Below are positions 46,281 through 55,093 of a stretch of DNA of 64,000 bases, piece after piece. The translations under genes and the position numbers were made by a program. Numbering within the stretch: position 1 is the first letter of the stretch; the number at the start of each line of letters is the position of its first letter. The stretch is from NCBI GenBank assembly GCA_963677165.2, contig CAXXSX010000002.1, positions 1,178,001 to 1,242,000 of the forward strand. Direction: 5' to 3'. The notes beneath the pieces were generated by a model. The model was given only the letters and a program-made list of their open reading frames with translations. It did not search any database and was not told the origin of the DNA. The stretch comes from JAFGXT01 sp963677165 (GTDB lineage: Bacteria > Verrucomicrobiota > Lentisphaeria > Victivallales > SZUA-371).

Positions 46281-46901
46281 TCAAATTATTAAATACGGGC
46301 GGAGAACTTCTGACATCCGGCAGTAGCCCTCAAAAGTCAAATGGGTACCGTCCGGTCTGGCAAATTCCGCAGCAAGCTGTCCGGTTTTATCCTTCATGGC
46401 GGAATGATAGTCGACAAATCCGGCAACATTGGCTTCGGCCCAGCGCTTGATTTCCGCATTATCCTTCACTATTTTGTCCTGAAAACGGAATCGATCCCAG
46501 GCATCGGGCTCACGCAACGGCAGAATACTGCACAGCCAGAGCTTTATGCCGTGTTCTTTTATCATCGACGCTAGAGCCTCGATACGGGCAGTCAGTTCTT
46601 CGTCTTCAATGCCGTTGATGCCGATCATCACGAAAACCTGCTCCGGTGAATAAGCAAAAACATCGTCTTCAAGCCGATAATACAGACCATGGACATTGTC
46701 TCCGCCGATACCGCGATTTAAAAAGCTGTAGTTGGGAAAGAATTCCTGCAACGGCCACATCTCGGTAATGGAGTCACCATAGAACAAATTTTTCACCGGC
46801 CCGACGGTTCCCCGCAGTTTGCGGTAATTGAGAATATCTTTCCAGCGGTCCCGGGTTTCATAAAATTCCAAAGTAGCGTCAATCGTTTCCTGCTTGAACA
46901 T
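46281..46901 (-). CDS. SGNH/GDSL-type hydrolase
   Basis: 206 residues. Block I YGDSITEMW with nucleophile Ser44, block II NRGIGGDNV (oxyanion Gly), block III-like GINGIED and block V RPDGTHLTFEGY with the Asp/His pair. Relatives are acetyl-esterases of platelet-activating-factor acetylhydrolase type, or carbohydrate esterases. No signal peptide, so likely cytosolic. The ATG at 46901 has GAGGAAG upstream. Probably deacetylates imported sugars, by inference from neighbouring carbohydrate genes. Confidence 0.85.
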   Translation of the reverse strand: MFKQETIDATLEFYETRDRWKDILNYRKLRGTVGPVKNLFYGDSITEMWPLQEFFPNYSFLNRGIGGDNVHGLYYRLEDDVFAYSPEQVFVMIGINGIEDEELTARIEALASMIKEHGIKLWLCSILPLREPDAWDRFRFQDKIVKDNAEIKRWAEANVAGFVDYHSAMKDKTGQLAAEFARPDGTHLTFEGYCRMSEVLRPYLII

Positions 46902-47116
46902 ATACAACTTCCTCTGTAACATTATATTTTATAAATTCCAAATTTCCTTTAAATCTAATTCCATAATCACAGACATTCCAGCACTACAGATGCCATGAGT
47001 TAAAAAAATACAGTGTATTATTATCTTTGACTAACTATTATTCCAGTTTATATTTTCATTATGAAAAACATATTGACTAAAGAATTTCACGTCAACCTTT
47101 AGGAGAACAATAAAAA

Positions 47117-47692
47117 ATGAAAACATTATTTACTATTCTATTTACGCTTTTTCTGATATTCCGCATATCTGCGGCCGGCAAGCTATACAGTAACAAGAAA
47201 GCTGCAATGCTAAAGAAATACAAGCTTTCTTCTGTTCGAAAAGAATATGTCAAAGAAGGTTCAGGCAAGTTATATGCTGTAGAAATTAATACTTTCCGTG
47301 ATAAAACCAGAATTCAAAAATATCTTATTAAAGATTCTGATATGGATGGAATATATGATTTTGAATTAATTTGCTTATATGCAAATGGCTCTCCTGCTGT
47401 AATAATCATAAAGGATGAAAAAAGAATTCTTGGAGAAAAACTATCCATTTCGACTTATTCCTCTCGTGGCATAGACGTTGGAATAACCAGCAATGATGGA
47501 AATGGAACCATTGATAAAGTTATTCTCATGACAAAAAACAAGATTTTGGAGTCCTTTATTTTGAATAAAAAAACAGGAAAATTAATGCCTTTTTCCGCAG
47601 AAGAATATTACGAATTACAAAAAAGCGCGGAACAAATTGCTCCATTCATAAATGCTACAACAAATGCAATCCAATCAGTAAAAAACAATTAA
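47117..47692 (+). CDS. Secreted hypothetical protein with DxDxDG motif
   Basis: 191 residues, signal peptide about 1-19. The motif KDSDMDGIYDFELICLY resembles a calcium-binding loop of dockerin or thrombospondin-type repeats, and a second, NDGNGTIDKV, lies about 60 residues on. No family recognised. Single gene with AGGAG before the ATG. Confidence 0.65.
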   Translation: MKTLFTILFTLFLIFRISAAGKLYSNKKAAMLKKYKLSSVRKEYVKEGSGKLYAVEINTFRDKTRIQKYLIKDSDMDGIYDFELICLYANGSPAVIIIKDEKRILGEKLSISTYSSRGIDVGITSNDGNGTIDKVILMTKNKILESFILNKKTGKLMPFSAEEYYELQKSAEQIAPFINATTNAIQSVKNN

Positions 47693-47720
47693 GAAGTAAA
47701 TTAAAATAAATGAGATTTCA

Positions 47721-48803
47721 TTATTGATCTTTCTGTGGAGCGCCTGTTTTGAACATTTCCATACAAAGATCTCTCAGTGTCTTGATTTCTTTTAATTCGT
47801 CTTTGCTTTTTTCGGCCTTTTTGAGTGACCTGATGCAGAAAAAGGCTTGTCCAAACACTGCAAAGTAATTATAGACGTTTCGATCTTTCCATATTGTGAT
47901 AAGGGAAACCTGGACATCATCTCCATAAACCGAAGCATTTCCCTTAAACGATTTTAGTGACAACGCCATTGAGTATATATTTTTGATCTCCGGATCATCC
48001 GGACTGGATTTTTTCTCAATGATTTTCCACTCAGAGCGAAATGATTGTTTTACATACAGAATGAAATTGGAAGCGATCAAAACACACTGATATGGATAAG
48101 CTCCTCCTATTCGTTCCTGTAATATTATTGGATATGCTTTGTTCCGCCTGAGCTTTTCACGCATGATCGAAATGGCTTTATCTCTTGTTGTTTTTTTATA
48201 TATACTTATGTTCTTGACAACACCAACCGTTTCCTTGACGGAGTCAGGAAGCGATTTGAGCTTATCAATCATTCCACGCATCACAGGAACAACAAATTCT
48301 TCTGACTCAATGAAAATTCCTTTGACTGTAAGAGGGAATTTCTTGTCTAAGGAGATTTTCAGCCATTGATCCGCCCGAGTAGAGTTATTGCGTGCATAGT
48401 GATAATATAAATAAAGCCAGTAAGCAGCCGCTCCATTATCTTTATCCGACTGTTGTTTATACCTCTTTATTTGAGGTTCTGTCAGTTCAAAAGCATTTTG
48501 GGGCAGGATTTTGCTTGAAAACTTTTTTTCTTTTTCCAGAAATTTATAATGGTTAATTGCTTTAGGCTGACCCAGTTCTCTTGCCAGCAACAACCACCTG
48601 TATCTTTCTGGATTGTGGATAAAACAGAAATTGAAGTATGTATATACCTTATAGGCAGCATCTTTGTCCAGGTTATAAGCCTTGGCTTTTTGGGCCTTCA
48701 GCTGTTCCGGAGTTAACTCAAAAGCGCTGTTGCGATGACCGTAAACCGTCGGCATGAAATGAAAAACAATAATCAGAATGCTCATTAATAATGCAATACG
48801 CAT
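47721..48803 (-). CDS. Secreted hypothetical protein with Sel1-like repeats
   Basis: 360 residues with a signal segment (about 1-22). Two similar repeats, FELTPEQLKAQKAKAYNLDKDAA... and FELTEPQIKRYKQQSDKDNGAA..., each followed by YRWLLLARELGQPKAINHY / DQWLKISLDKKFPLTV, resemble Sel1/TPR motifs. C-terminal half is not recognised. It follows another minus-strand secreted gene by 23 bp, suggesting one operon. Confidence 0.65.
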   Translation of the reverse strand: MRIALLMSILIIVFHFMPTVYGHRNSAFELTPEQLKAQKAKAYNLDKDAAYKVYTYFNFCFIHNPERYRWLLLARELGQPKAINHYKFLEKEKKFSSKILPQNAFELTEPQIKRYKQQSDKDNGAAAYWLYLYYHYARNNSTRADQWLKISLDKKFPLTVKGIFIESEEFVVPVMRGMIDKLKSLPDSVKETVGVVKNISIYKKTTRDKAISIMREKLRRNKAYPIILQERIGGAYPYQCVLIASNFILYVKQSFRSEWKIIEKKSSPDDPEIKNIYSMALSLKSFKGNASVYGDDVQVSLITIWKDRNVYNYFAVFGQAFFCIRSLKKAEKSKDELKEIKTLRDLCMEMFKTGAPQKDQ

Positions 48804-48826
48804 ATCAATTGCTCCTATTGGGCCTG

Positions 48827-49321
48827 TTAATGGAAAAGAGTTGGGCTTGATATTCCGGTTGAATTTCTCGTTGTTGACGCTTTTTTTAAACCTTTTATAT
48901 TCAGTTTATTGGTTTGATATATTTTCTTTAAATATTCAAAGGCTTCTATATCATTCTGTATTTTGGCGGCATACGTGTAGTAATATAAGGTGTTGCCTTT
49001 AAACAAACCAAGAAAATATTTCTGTCTGGCTTTGTCCATAAATTTACCAAATATCACGGGGACATCTCCGATTTTATCCAGTTTGCTGTTTTCCAGTTTA
49101 ATCGACAACTTATTGGTCCAATATGAAAACTGTTGTTTTAGGGTTTGATCCTTCAAGTCAATCTCGGAAAGAAAGCATTGCGAAATATTCAGCCGGACAT
49201 TTTCAGAAATGTTGTAGGCGGTTGTTTTAAAACGGCTTGTTATTTTACTTTGAATCGAATATGCATTCATCAGAGAAAAACAGCAAACAAGTAAAACAAG
49301 TAAAATTTTATAATAGCGCAT
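48827..49321 (-). CDS. Secreted hypothetical protein
   Basis: 164 residues with a signal peptide (YKILLVLLVCCFSLMNAYS, about 4-22). The remainder is mixed alpha/beta, with no recognised domain. Upstream partner of the Sel1-like gene on the same strand. Confidence 0.6.
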   Translation of the reverse strand: MRYYKILLVLLVCCFSLMNAYSIQSKITSRFKTTAYNISENVRLNISQCFLSEIDLKDQTLKQQFSYWTNKLSIKLENSKLDKIGDVPVIFGKFMDKARQKYFLGLFKGNTLYYYTYAAKIQNDIEAFEYLKKIYQTNKLNIKGLKKASTTRNSTGISSPTLFH

Positions 49322-49537
49322 GATTATTCCTCACATGATGTCTATAAGCTAATGCTTATTTGTATATTTTTCAAGGCAAAAGAAATTGCTTAAAGTAACT
49401 TCCATTTCATACTTTACCCTGCTGGAAGATAATTCATTATCATAAATTACAATTTTTTTGAGCTGAGATTCTCTTGTTCTACTGGCTAAATGGCATTTTA
49501 GCCATTATAATGAAATAAACTTATGGGAGGATTTATT

Positions 49538-49822
49538 ATGGGAACAACTGAGAACACGGTTTATTGTGGAATTTCTCTTTTCCTGCTTTTATTTTGTGTG
49601 GTTGTAATTGTTTTCGGCATTATCAAGATTCATGAGCTGCCGGGAATCATCGCTAAAAAGCGCAACCATCCACAGGCAGATGCCATTCAAATATCAAGTA
49701 TACTCGGTCTGCTATTGCTTCCTTTGTGGTTCTTTGCGCTGATTTGGGCCTATACCAAACCGTTTGTAAAGACAGCGGCTACAGACAACGACAAGGAAAT
49801 GGAAAAGGGAGAGCAGTTATAA
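49538..49822 (+). CDS. DUF3302 family membrane protein (YiaW-like)
   Basis: 94 residues, two hydrophobic segments (about 9-29 and 49-70), with a cytosolic link IHELPGIIAKKRNHPQADAI and LLLPLWFFALIWAY. Matches the DUF3302 pattern of E. coli YiaW. The frame opens at 49523, but GGGAGGA sits before the ATG at 49538. It overlaps the next gene by one base (TAATG), a pairing known from yiaW-yiaV. Confidence 0.8.
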   Translation: MGTTENTVYCGISLFLLLFCVVVIVFGIIKIHELPGIIAKKRNHPQADAIQISSILGLLLLPLWFFALIWAYTKPFVKTAATDNDKEMEKGEQL

Positions 49823-50769
49823 TGGAAATACTTCTTACTGTCGCTTATATATTTCTTATCAGGCTGGTGTTTTTTGATTATAAATGGCTCAAGTTCAATA
49901 TTTACTGGGGAGTCGGACTCTCCGGTTTTTATGCCGCGATGGTTTTGCTGGAAATCGTCATTCTCGGACAGGTTAGTCCGCTTGCGAAAGAAGCCGTTGT
50001 ACAGGGGTATACCCTACCCATTCAGTCACAATGGCCCGGCTACATCAAAGAGGTTTATGTTGAGCCCAATAAGCCGATTAAAAAAGGCGATAAACTCTAT
50101 TTGATGGACACGACCCAATGGGCAAACCGGCTCGAACAGAAGAAAGCGGAACTAATCAAGGCACAACGTCTTTTGAAGGATGCCCAGAGACTCACGCCCA
50201 CCGGAGCAATGGCAAAAGAACAGCTTCTGCTCAGAACCGAGAACGTAAACCATCTCAAAGCAGAAGTGGAAAAAGCACAATACAACGTGGATCATTCATT
50301 AGTAAGGGCTCCGAGCAACGGTTATTCGCCAATTGTACTGATCAAACCCGGCGTGTTTCATGGAATGATCAATAAACGGGTTATGACATTTGTTTGTACC
50401 GACAAGCTCTGGATTGTAGCCAAAGTTCCCCAGCAGGCCGTACGTAACATAAAGGCGGGCGACAAAGTGGAAGCGGCTCTGGAGATGTATCCGGGAACAA
50501 TTCTTTACGGAAAAGTTTTGAACGTTATATGGGCGGTTGGTAACGCGCAGGTAAACGCAAGTACAAACCTGCCGGCAGATACGATACAGCCCGCGAAAAA
50601 TTTCTATGTTAAAATTGAGCTCGATCCTAAAAAGGATTGTCCTCTTCATTATGGAGCATCCGGCTCAGTAGTCATATATACCGGCAAAGCATCTTTTGTG
50701 TTCAAGTTGATCCGCAGAATCGAGATCAGAAGCGAGGCTTTCCTCAACTACATATACAATCCGTTCTAG
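49822..50769 (+). CDS. HlyD family membrane fusion protein (YiaV-like)
   Basis: 315 residues. N-terminal membrane segments (about 4-24 and 30-50), then the biotinyl-lipoyl half (WPGYIKEVYVEPNKPIKKGDKL), a helical hairpin (QKKAELIKAQ...VEKAQYNV), the second half (HSLVRAPSNGYSPI) and a beta-barrel. Typical periplasmic adaptor for an efflux or secretion pump. GGGAGAG precedes the ATG. No pump or outer membrane channel adjoins it, as is also the case for yiaV/yiaW. Confidence 0.87.
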   Translation: MEILLTVAYIFLIRLVFFDYKWLKFNIYWGVGLSGFYAAMVLLEIVILGQVSPLAKEAVVQGYTLPIQSQWPGYIKEVYVEPNKPIKKGDKLYLMDTTQWANRLEQKKAELIKAQRLLKDAQRLTPTGAMAKEQLLLRTENVNHLKAEVEKAQYNVDHSLVRAPSNGYSPIVLIKPGVFHGMINKRVMTFVCTDKLWIVAKVPQQAVRNIKAGDKVEAALEMYPGTILYGKVLNVIWAVGNAQVNASTNLPADTIQPAKNFYVKIELDPKKDCPLHYGASGSVVIYTGKASFVFKLIRRIEIRSEAFLNYIYNPF

Positions 50770-51091
50770 AAGACCTTTTGAAAGGAACTACACGTGTTTG
50801 TAAGAAAAATGGAGCGGGCGACCGGAGTCGTTCTTCATTCAAGTTTCGCCTCAAAAAAGCTGTAACTTTGACTTTTTAAGTTCAAAAATATCGAATATAG
50901 CCATATCAATGCTCAAAATAAAATCAACTAAAAACGGTACCGAATGGCACCTCTTAAAACACTCTGTTAGTGCGACTTTCTAATATATCCACAAATAGAC
51001 TCCCTGCTTTTTCTTGTTCTTAAAATCATTTGGAGAAAAATGCTATTGCAAAAAAATAGCACTATACGTTCGTCTCAAGTTAAAACTTGGG
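50770..51091. other. Intergenic region with tRNA 3'-end fragment
   Basis: 322 bp between the HlyD-like gene and the convergent AraC gene. It contains the 21-nt tRNA-Gly fragment at 50810-50830 and AT-rich DNA without other features. Confidence 0.6.
50810..50830 (-). other. Putative attachment site: 3' end of tRNA-Gly
   Basis: On the minus strand this equals the last 21 nt of the tRNA-Gly(CCC), CCA included (complement TGGAGCGGGCGACCGGAGTC plus G). It has the same orientation as the complete tRNA at 60517-60590. Integrative elements commonly insert at tRNA 3' ends and leave such a direct repeat at the far border, so 50810-60517 could be an island. Confidence 0.7.
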
Positions 51092-51955
51092 TTATTGGTT
51101 ACCGATATGTTTTTTGTATTGTAACGGAGTAAAACCGGTATTTTTTCTGAATTGGCGGCAAAAGTAGTTACTATCACTAAATCCCGATTCTATCGCAACC
51201 TCAGCTATTGACATCTCGTTGCCACGCATAAGTAAAAGACGTCTGGCATTTGCAATTTTAATATTAATCAAGTAGTTTATTGGAGATAAGCCGTAGGTTT
51301 TTCTAAAAACTCTTACGAACTGACATTCGGATAAGCCAGTCATTTTTGCAAGTTTTCCCAGCCTTAATTCTTTCTTAATGTTGGAATCCATATACGAAAC
51401 AGTACTAGTCAATTTTGCCAGGACTGCAGCATTTCCTCCTTGCATAGACTTAAAACGCGAAAGTAATGTTATAAGTAATCCCAGCTTAGAGCGGATGATA
51501 GTCTGCCATCCGAGCTGCTTCGCGTTAAACTCTTTTAACATCGAATATGTCAACTCAGTTACTTCATGATACTCTGCTGGAGACATGCTCAAGCAAGCAG
51601 AATGATATGTGTCTGCTTTAAATAATTTATGAAAATTGTCGTTATTCTGCAATTCGGGAGCAAGCCTTTCTGGCGCATCTATTGTACAGGCGATAGTAAT
51701 GTGCTTAAACGATTTTTTTATTTCAATTTGATGTGACCACTCTGGCTGCATGACCAGAATATCTCCACCTTTTAATAAATGATGCTCTTCATTGATGAAA
51801 TGATCGCATTCTCCCTCCAGGCAAACCATTATCTCCATATAACTATGACGATGTTTAAATACTTTAAAGGGAATCTTTTGGTCATATAAATTCATATCGA
51901 AAAACAGTTCGTCCATTCTGGACGCAGGATATATTATTCTGATGTATTTGTTCAT
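51092..51955 (-). CDS. AraC family transcriptional regulator with cupin domain
   Basis: 287 residues. N-terminal cupin sensor (about 25-100; HRHSYMEIMVCLEGECDH, GGDILVMQPEWSHQ) and C-terminal double helix-turn-helix (about 185-283) with LAKMTGLSECQFVRVFRKTYG and SIAEVAIESGFSDSNYFCRQFRK. This is the layout of sugar-responsive regulators such as RhaS/XylS-like. Divergent from pseudopilin copy 6 over 137 bp and probably its activator. Confidence 0.92.
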   Translation of the reverse strand: MNKYIRIIYPASRMDELFFDMNLYDQKIPFKVFKHRHSYMEIMVCLEGECDHFINEEHHLLKGGDILVMQPEWSHQIEIKKSFKHITIACTIDAPERLAPELQNNDNFHKLFKADTYHSACLSMSPAEYHEVTELTYSMLKEFNAKQLGWQTIIRSKLGLLITLLSRFKSMQGGNAAVLAKLTSTVSYMDSNIKKELRLGKLAKMTGLSECQFVRVFRKTYGLSPINYLINIKIANARRLLLMRGNEMSIAEVAIESGFSDSNYFCRQFRKNTGFTPLQYKKHIGNQ

Positions 51956-52092
51956 GATTCTAAAGATATAAATTATTCAAACAATTATCAATGATTGGAT
52001 TGTACTATTTTTTGAGTGAATAGTCAAGGTCGAAAAACAAAATTAATTTTATAATTGATAATAACAAAGTTAAATAACTGGGAGAATTTGTC

Positions 52093-52845
52093 ATGTTCAC
52101 ACAAAAGTTTAATTACCGCAATCATATTGAAAAAGTCAATACATGCATCTTTCAAAATTTCACACTTATCGAACTCCTTGTCGTGATAGCAATCATAGCA
52201 ATTCTTGCTTCTATCTTACTTCCGGCACTAGGAAAGGCAAGGGAGAGGGCTCGGAGTATTGCATGTTTAAGTAATATCAGGCAATACGGAACCGCATTAT
52301 TGCAGTATGCATCTGATAATAATGGATATATTCAACATACTCGCCATGTTGGAACAAAACAGTTACATTATGAAGCGCTGGTGGAAAACAATTATTTAAA
52401 AGTTTCAACTGCCCGCGCATGTCCTTCAATGAAGCTAAAATCTTCTAAAGAGCTGAGTGATGTAAAAGCTGATACTTACGGCATGTGGTATTATCCTGAC
52501 AGCGCAAGTCATACAGACGGTTCGGTTACCGGTAATTTCTGGAATTACACAAATGGAATCGGAATATGGTATGCTTTACACAAATTTAAACGTCCTAGCG
52601 AATTTGGACTTATGACCGAATCTACTTACAACCACTCTGTTGAAAATCCATCCAATATATGGGGAAGTGCATGGGTGTCCGGCAATTTAATAAGATTCAT
52701 GCATCACAGAAACGCGTCAATGTGGTATGTTGACGGACATGCTGGATTTTATCAGCACCTTCCAGCAATGCAAAACGCCAGTTGGAATTACTGCAATCCT
52801 ATAGGAGCAGGAGAATATTGCTTTTATTATACTGTTAGATATTAA
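52093..52845 (+). CDS. Pseudopilin-like protein (copy 6)
   Basis: 250 residues with an unusually long leader (22 residues, MFTQKFNYRNHIEKVNTCIF + QN) before FTLIELLVVIAIIAILASIL, linker PALGKARERARSIACLSN and a C-terminal MWYVDGHAGFYQ motif. A GGGAG ribosome site supports the 52093 ATG. Residue before Phe is Asn. Leads the cassette of three glycosidases. Confidence 0.85.
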   Translation: MFTQKFNYRNHIEKVNTCIFQNFTLIELLVVIAIIAILASILLPALGKARERARSIACLSNIRQYGTALLQYASDNNGYIQHTRHVGTKQLHYEALVENNYLKVSTARACPSMKLKSSKELSDVKADTYGMWYYPDSASHTDGSVTGNFWNYTNGIGIWYALHKFKRPSEFGLMTESTYNHSVENPSNIWGSAWVSGNLIRFMHHRNASMWYVDGHAGFYQHLPAMQNASWNYCNPIGAGEYCFYYTVRY

Positions 52846-52963
52846 AGCAATCTTTCTCTATTAAAATTATTGCCACCAGTTAATGCTACAACCAGTAGCA
52901 TACAGGTTTTCTGTTCCAAAATCAAGTAGACATTTTCATAACCAGATCAGTTTAGGAAGGACT

Positions 52964-55060
52964 ATGTTTCAAAAAATAATAATATCATTATTAATGACTG
53001 TGGGATTTATCCTCAATGCTACAGAAATTAAAATTATCTCAGCCAAATATGGAACCGATAGTAAAAGTATAGATATTACAATTAAGGCCAAAGAAAGATA
53101 CCGTTTTCCTGATGGAAGTATTGTAATTCCAGCAGAAAGCCACTTCGCGGGAAAAGACCCTGCTGGCGGCAAAGTAAAATCGCTAACAGTAAAATACCGT
53201 ATCGGCAATACCCCTTTCACGTGCAAAAAAAATGAACACGAAATCGCAGTAATTGTCGGGCCGTCTTTCAAACGGACAGAAAGTTTTTCTGCAAAAAAAG
53301 CATGGTACGGTGTACCAAACAAATGGGCAGATGTTACCGGAAAGTTAAAAAAACATCTTGAGTCCGGCAAATGCATAAAGATTAACAGATCATTGATGGG
53401 GGCTGATCCTGCCAAAGGAAAGTCCAAAGAGCTGGTGATTATATATTCTGTAAATAATAAGTTCAAAGCTCTGATAAAACGAGAAGGCGCTTTAATTTCA
53501 ATGAAAAATTTTCCGTTGGCTGCGCCTCCTCAACTGATGGGGATTGAACTTTCAGGAGAATCCTACAACCTGATCAGGACTGTTCAGGGAAATCAGAAAT
53601 TCCGATTTACTATATTTTCACAGGAAGAAATTCCGGATGCAACAATTCATACAAAGTTACGTGGACTATTTCATCCATACAGCAAAACAAAAAGCTGGAC
53701 TTATCAGTACAAGGCAGTCAATGAACAGGAGTTCCATGTTGAATATAATACGAAACGTTTTGGAATGTATGAATTTTCTGTGGAGATCAAGGATAAGGAA
53801 AAGCGTTTACTTGCACAGAAAACAACCATGATGGCAATCATCCCGGAAGTAACGGATCATCCCAAAGAGCTGGGAGTATGTACCCACTTTGGATTCGATC
53901 GCTGGAAGAATCCAGAACTTACTTTAGACCTGGTCCGTAAAGCCGGCTTTTCAAATATTCGCGATGAATTACTTTGGGGCCGGGTAGAAAAAGACAAAGG
54001 TAAATTTGTATTTCCCAAGCGTTATAACAAATATATTGATATAGCCTTATCAAAGGGGTTGGAACCACTGATCATATTCGACTATGGGAATGGGCTATAC
54101 CCTAAAGGCAGCGGAAAAAGGGGATTTCCAGTATCAAATGAAGTCAGAGGGAAATTTGTTGATTATACGACCAGTCTTATCAAACATTTTGGATCAAGGG
54201 TAAAGAATTGGGAGCTATGGAACGAACCTAACGGAATAAAAGTAAAAGAAGAATACCTGCCGTTATTAAAGAAAGTATATAAAAATGTTAAAAGACTTGA
54301 TCCTCAGGCAAAGCTTATTTCTTGCGGAGGAGGAGGCGCTGGAGGAGGACCTTCCGGAGAATACATAGGGGCCATTGTCCATCATGGAGGTCTTGAATAT
54401 CAAGATGGCTTTTCAATCCATCCATACATGTCTCCATACGACCCGGAAACTGGATATACCGCAACAAATTCACCGATTCCAGCAGTAAATATTCCGGTTG
54501 TCTGGAAACACCTCAATAACCTCTGTAATAGATTAAAAAAGAGAGATGGCAGTAAATTGGAATTCTGGATAACAGAAATTGGTTGGCCCACTTATCAGGG
54601 CTCCAATTCAGAGTGGATGCAGGCAGCCTATATTCTCAGACTTTATCTGTTAACAAGACGCTATAACTATGCGAAAAAAATATTTTGGTATGACTTCAAA
54701 GATGATGGAATACAAAAGGCTGACCGGGAACACAATTTTGGTATCATCAGACAGGATTTTTCCCCAAAACCCGCTTATATGGCCATCACGGTATTTTCTA
54801 AAATAATTGGAAACAAACCTTTTAGTAAAGTATGGGATGACGGCAAAGTAAAGCTCTACGAATACGGACACGGAAATGATTCTGTTGTCGTATTATGGAG
54901 CCATTTTCATGGGGTGAAATATCATTTCAAAGTATCGAAAAACATCAAATCCGTTACCGTAACGGATTGGCAATATGGAAAAAGAGTAATAAAAGAGGAA
55001 AAAGGAGAAATAAAAATAAAAGCTCAGCCTATGCCTCAGTTTATAACATTTAACCATTAG
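52964..55060 (+). CDS. Secreted clan-A glycoside hydrolase
   Basis: 698 residues, signal peptide about 1-17. N-terminal beta-rich region of about 290 residues, then a TIM barrel with GVCTHFGFDRW, acid/base Glu421 in WELWNEPNG and nucleophile Glu538 in FWITEIGWP. The spacing and motifs are GH39/GH5-like; the family cannot be fixed by eye. ATG at 52964 chosen for the AGGAAGG upstream; the frame is open to 52883. The gene reads into a second GH 33 bp downstream. Confidence 0.78.
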   Translation: MFQKIIISLLMTVGFILNATEIKIISAKYGTDSKSIDITIKAKERYRFPDGSIVIPAESHFAGKDPAGGKVKSLTVKYRIGNTPFTCKKNEHEIAVIVGPSFKRTESFSAKKAWYGVPNKWADVTGKLKKHLESGKCIKINRSLMGADPAKGKSKELVIIYSVNNKFKALIKREGALISMKNFPLAAPPQLMGIELSGESYNLIRTVQGNQKFRFTIFSQEEIPDATIHTKLRGLFHPYSKTKSWTYQYKAVNEQEFHVEYNTKRFGMYEFSVEIKDKEKRLLAQKTTMMAIIPEVTDHPKELGVCTHFGFDRWKNPELTLDLVRKAGFSNIRDELLWGRVEKDKGKFVFPKRYNKYIDIALSKGLEPLIIFDYGNGLYPKGSGKRGFPVSNEVRGKFVDYTTSLIKHFGSRVKNWELWNEPNGIKVKEEYLPLLKKVYKNVKRLDPQAKLISCGGGGAGGGPSGEYIGAIVHHGGLEYQDGFSIHPYMSPYDPETGYTATNSPIPAVNIPVVWKHLNNLCNRLKKRDGSKLEFWITEIGWPTYQGSNSEWMQAAYILRLYLLTRRYNYAKKIFWYDFKDDGIQKADREHNFGIIRQDFSPKPAYMAITVFSKIIGNKPFSKVWDDGKVKLYEYGHGNDSVVVLWSHFHGVKYHFKVSKNIKSVTVTDWQYGKRVIKEEKGEIKIKAQPMPQFITFNH

Positions 55061-55093
55061 AATTATTTTATTAGAATAACAGGAAAGGAAAAT

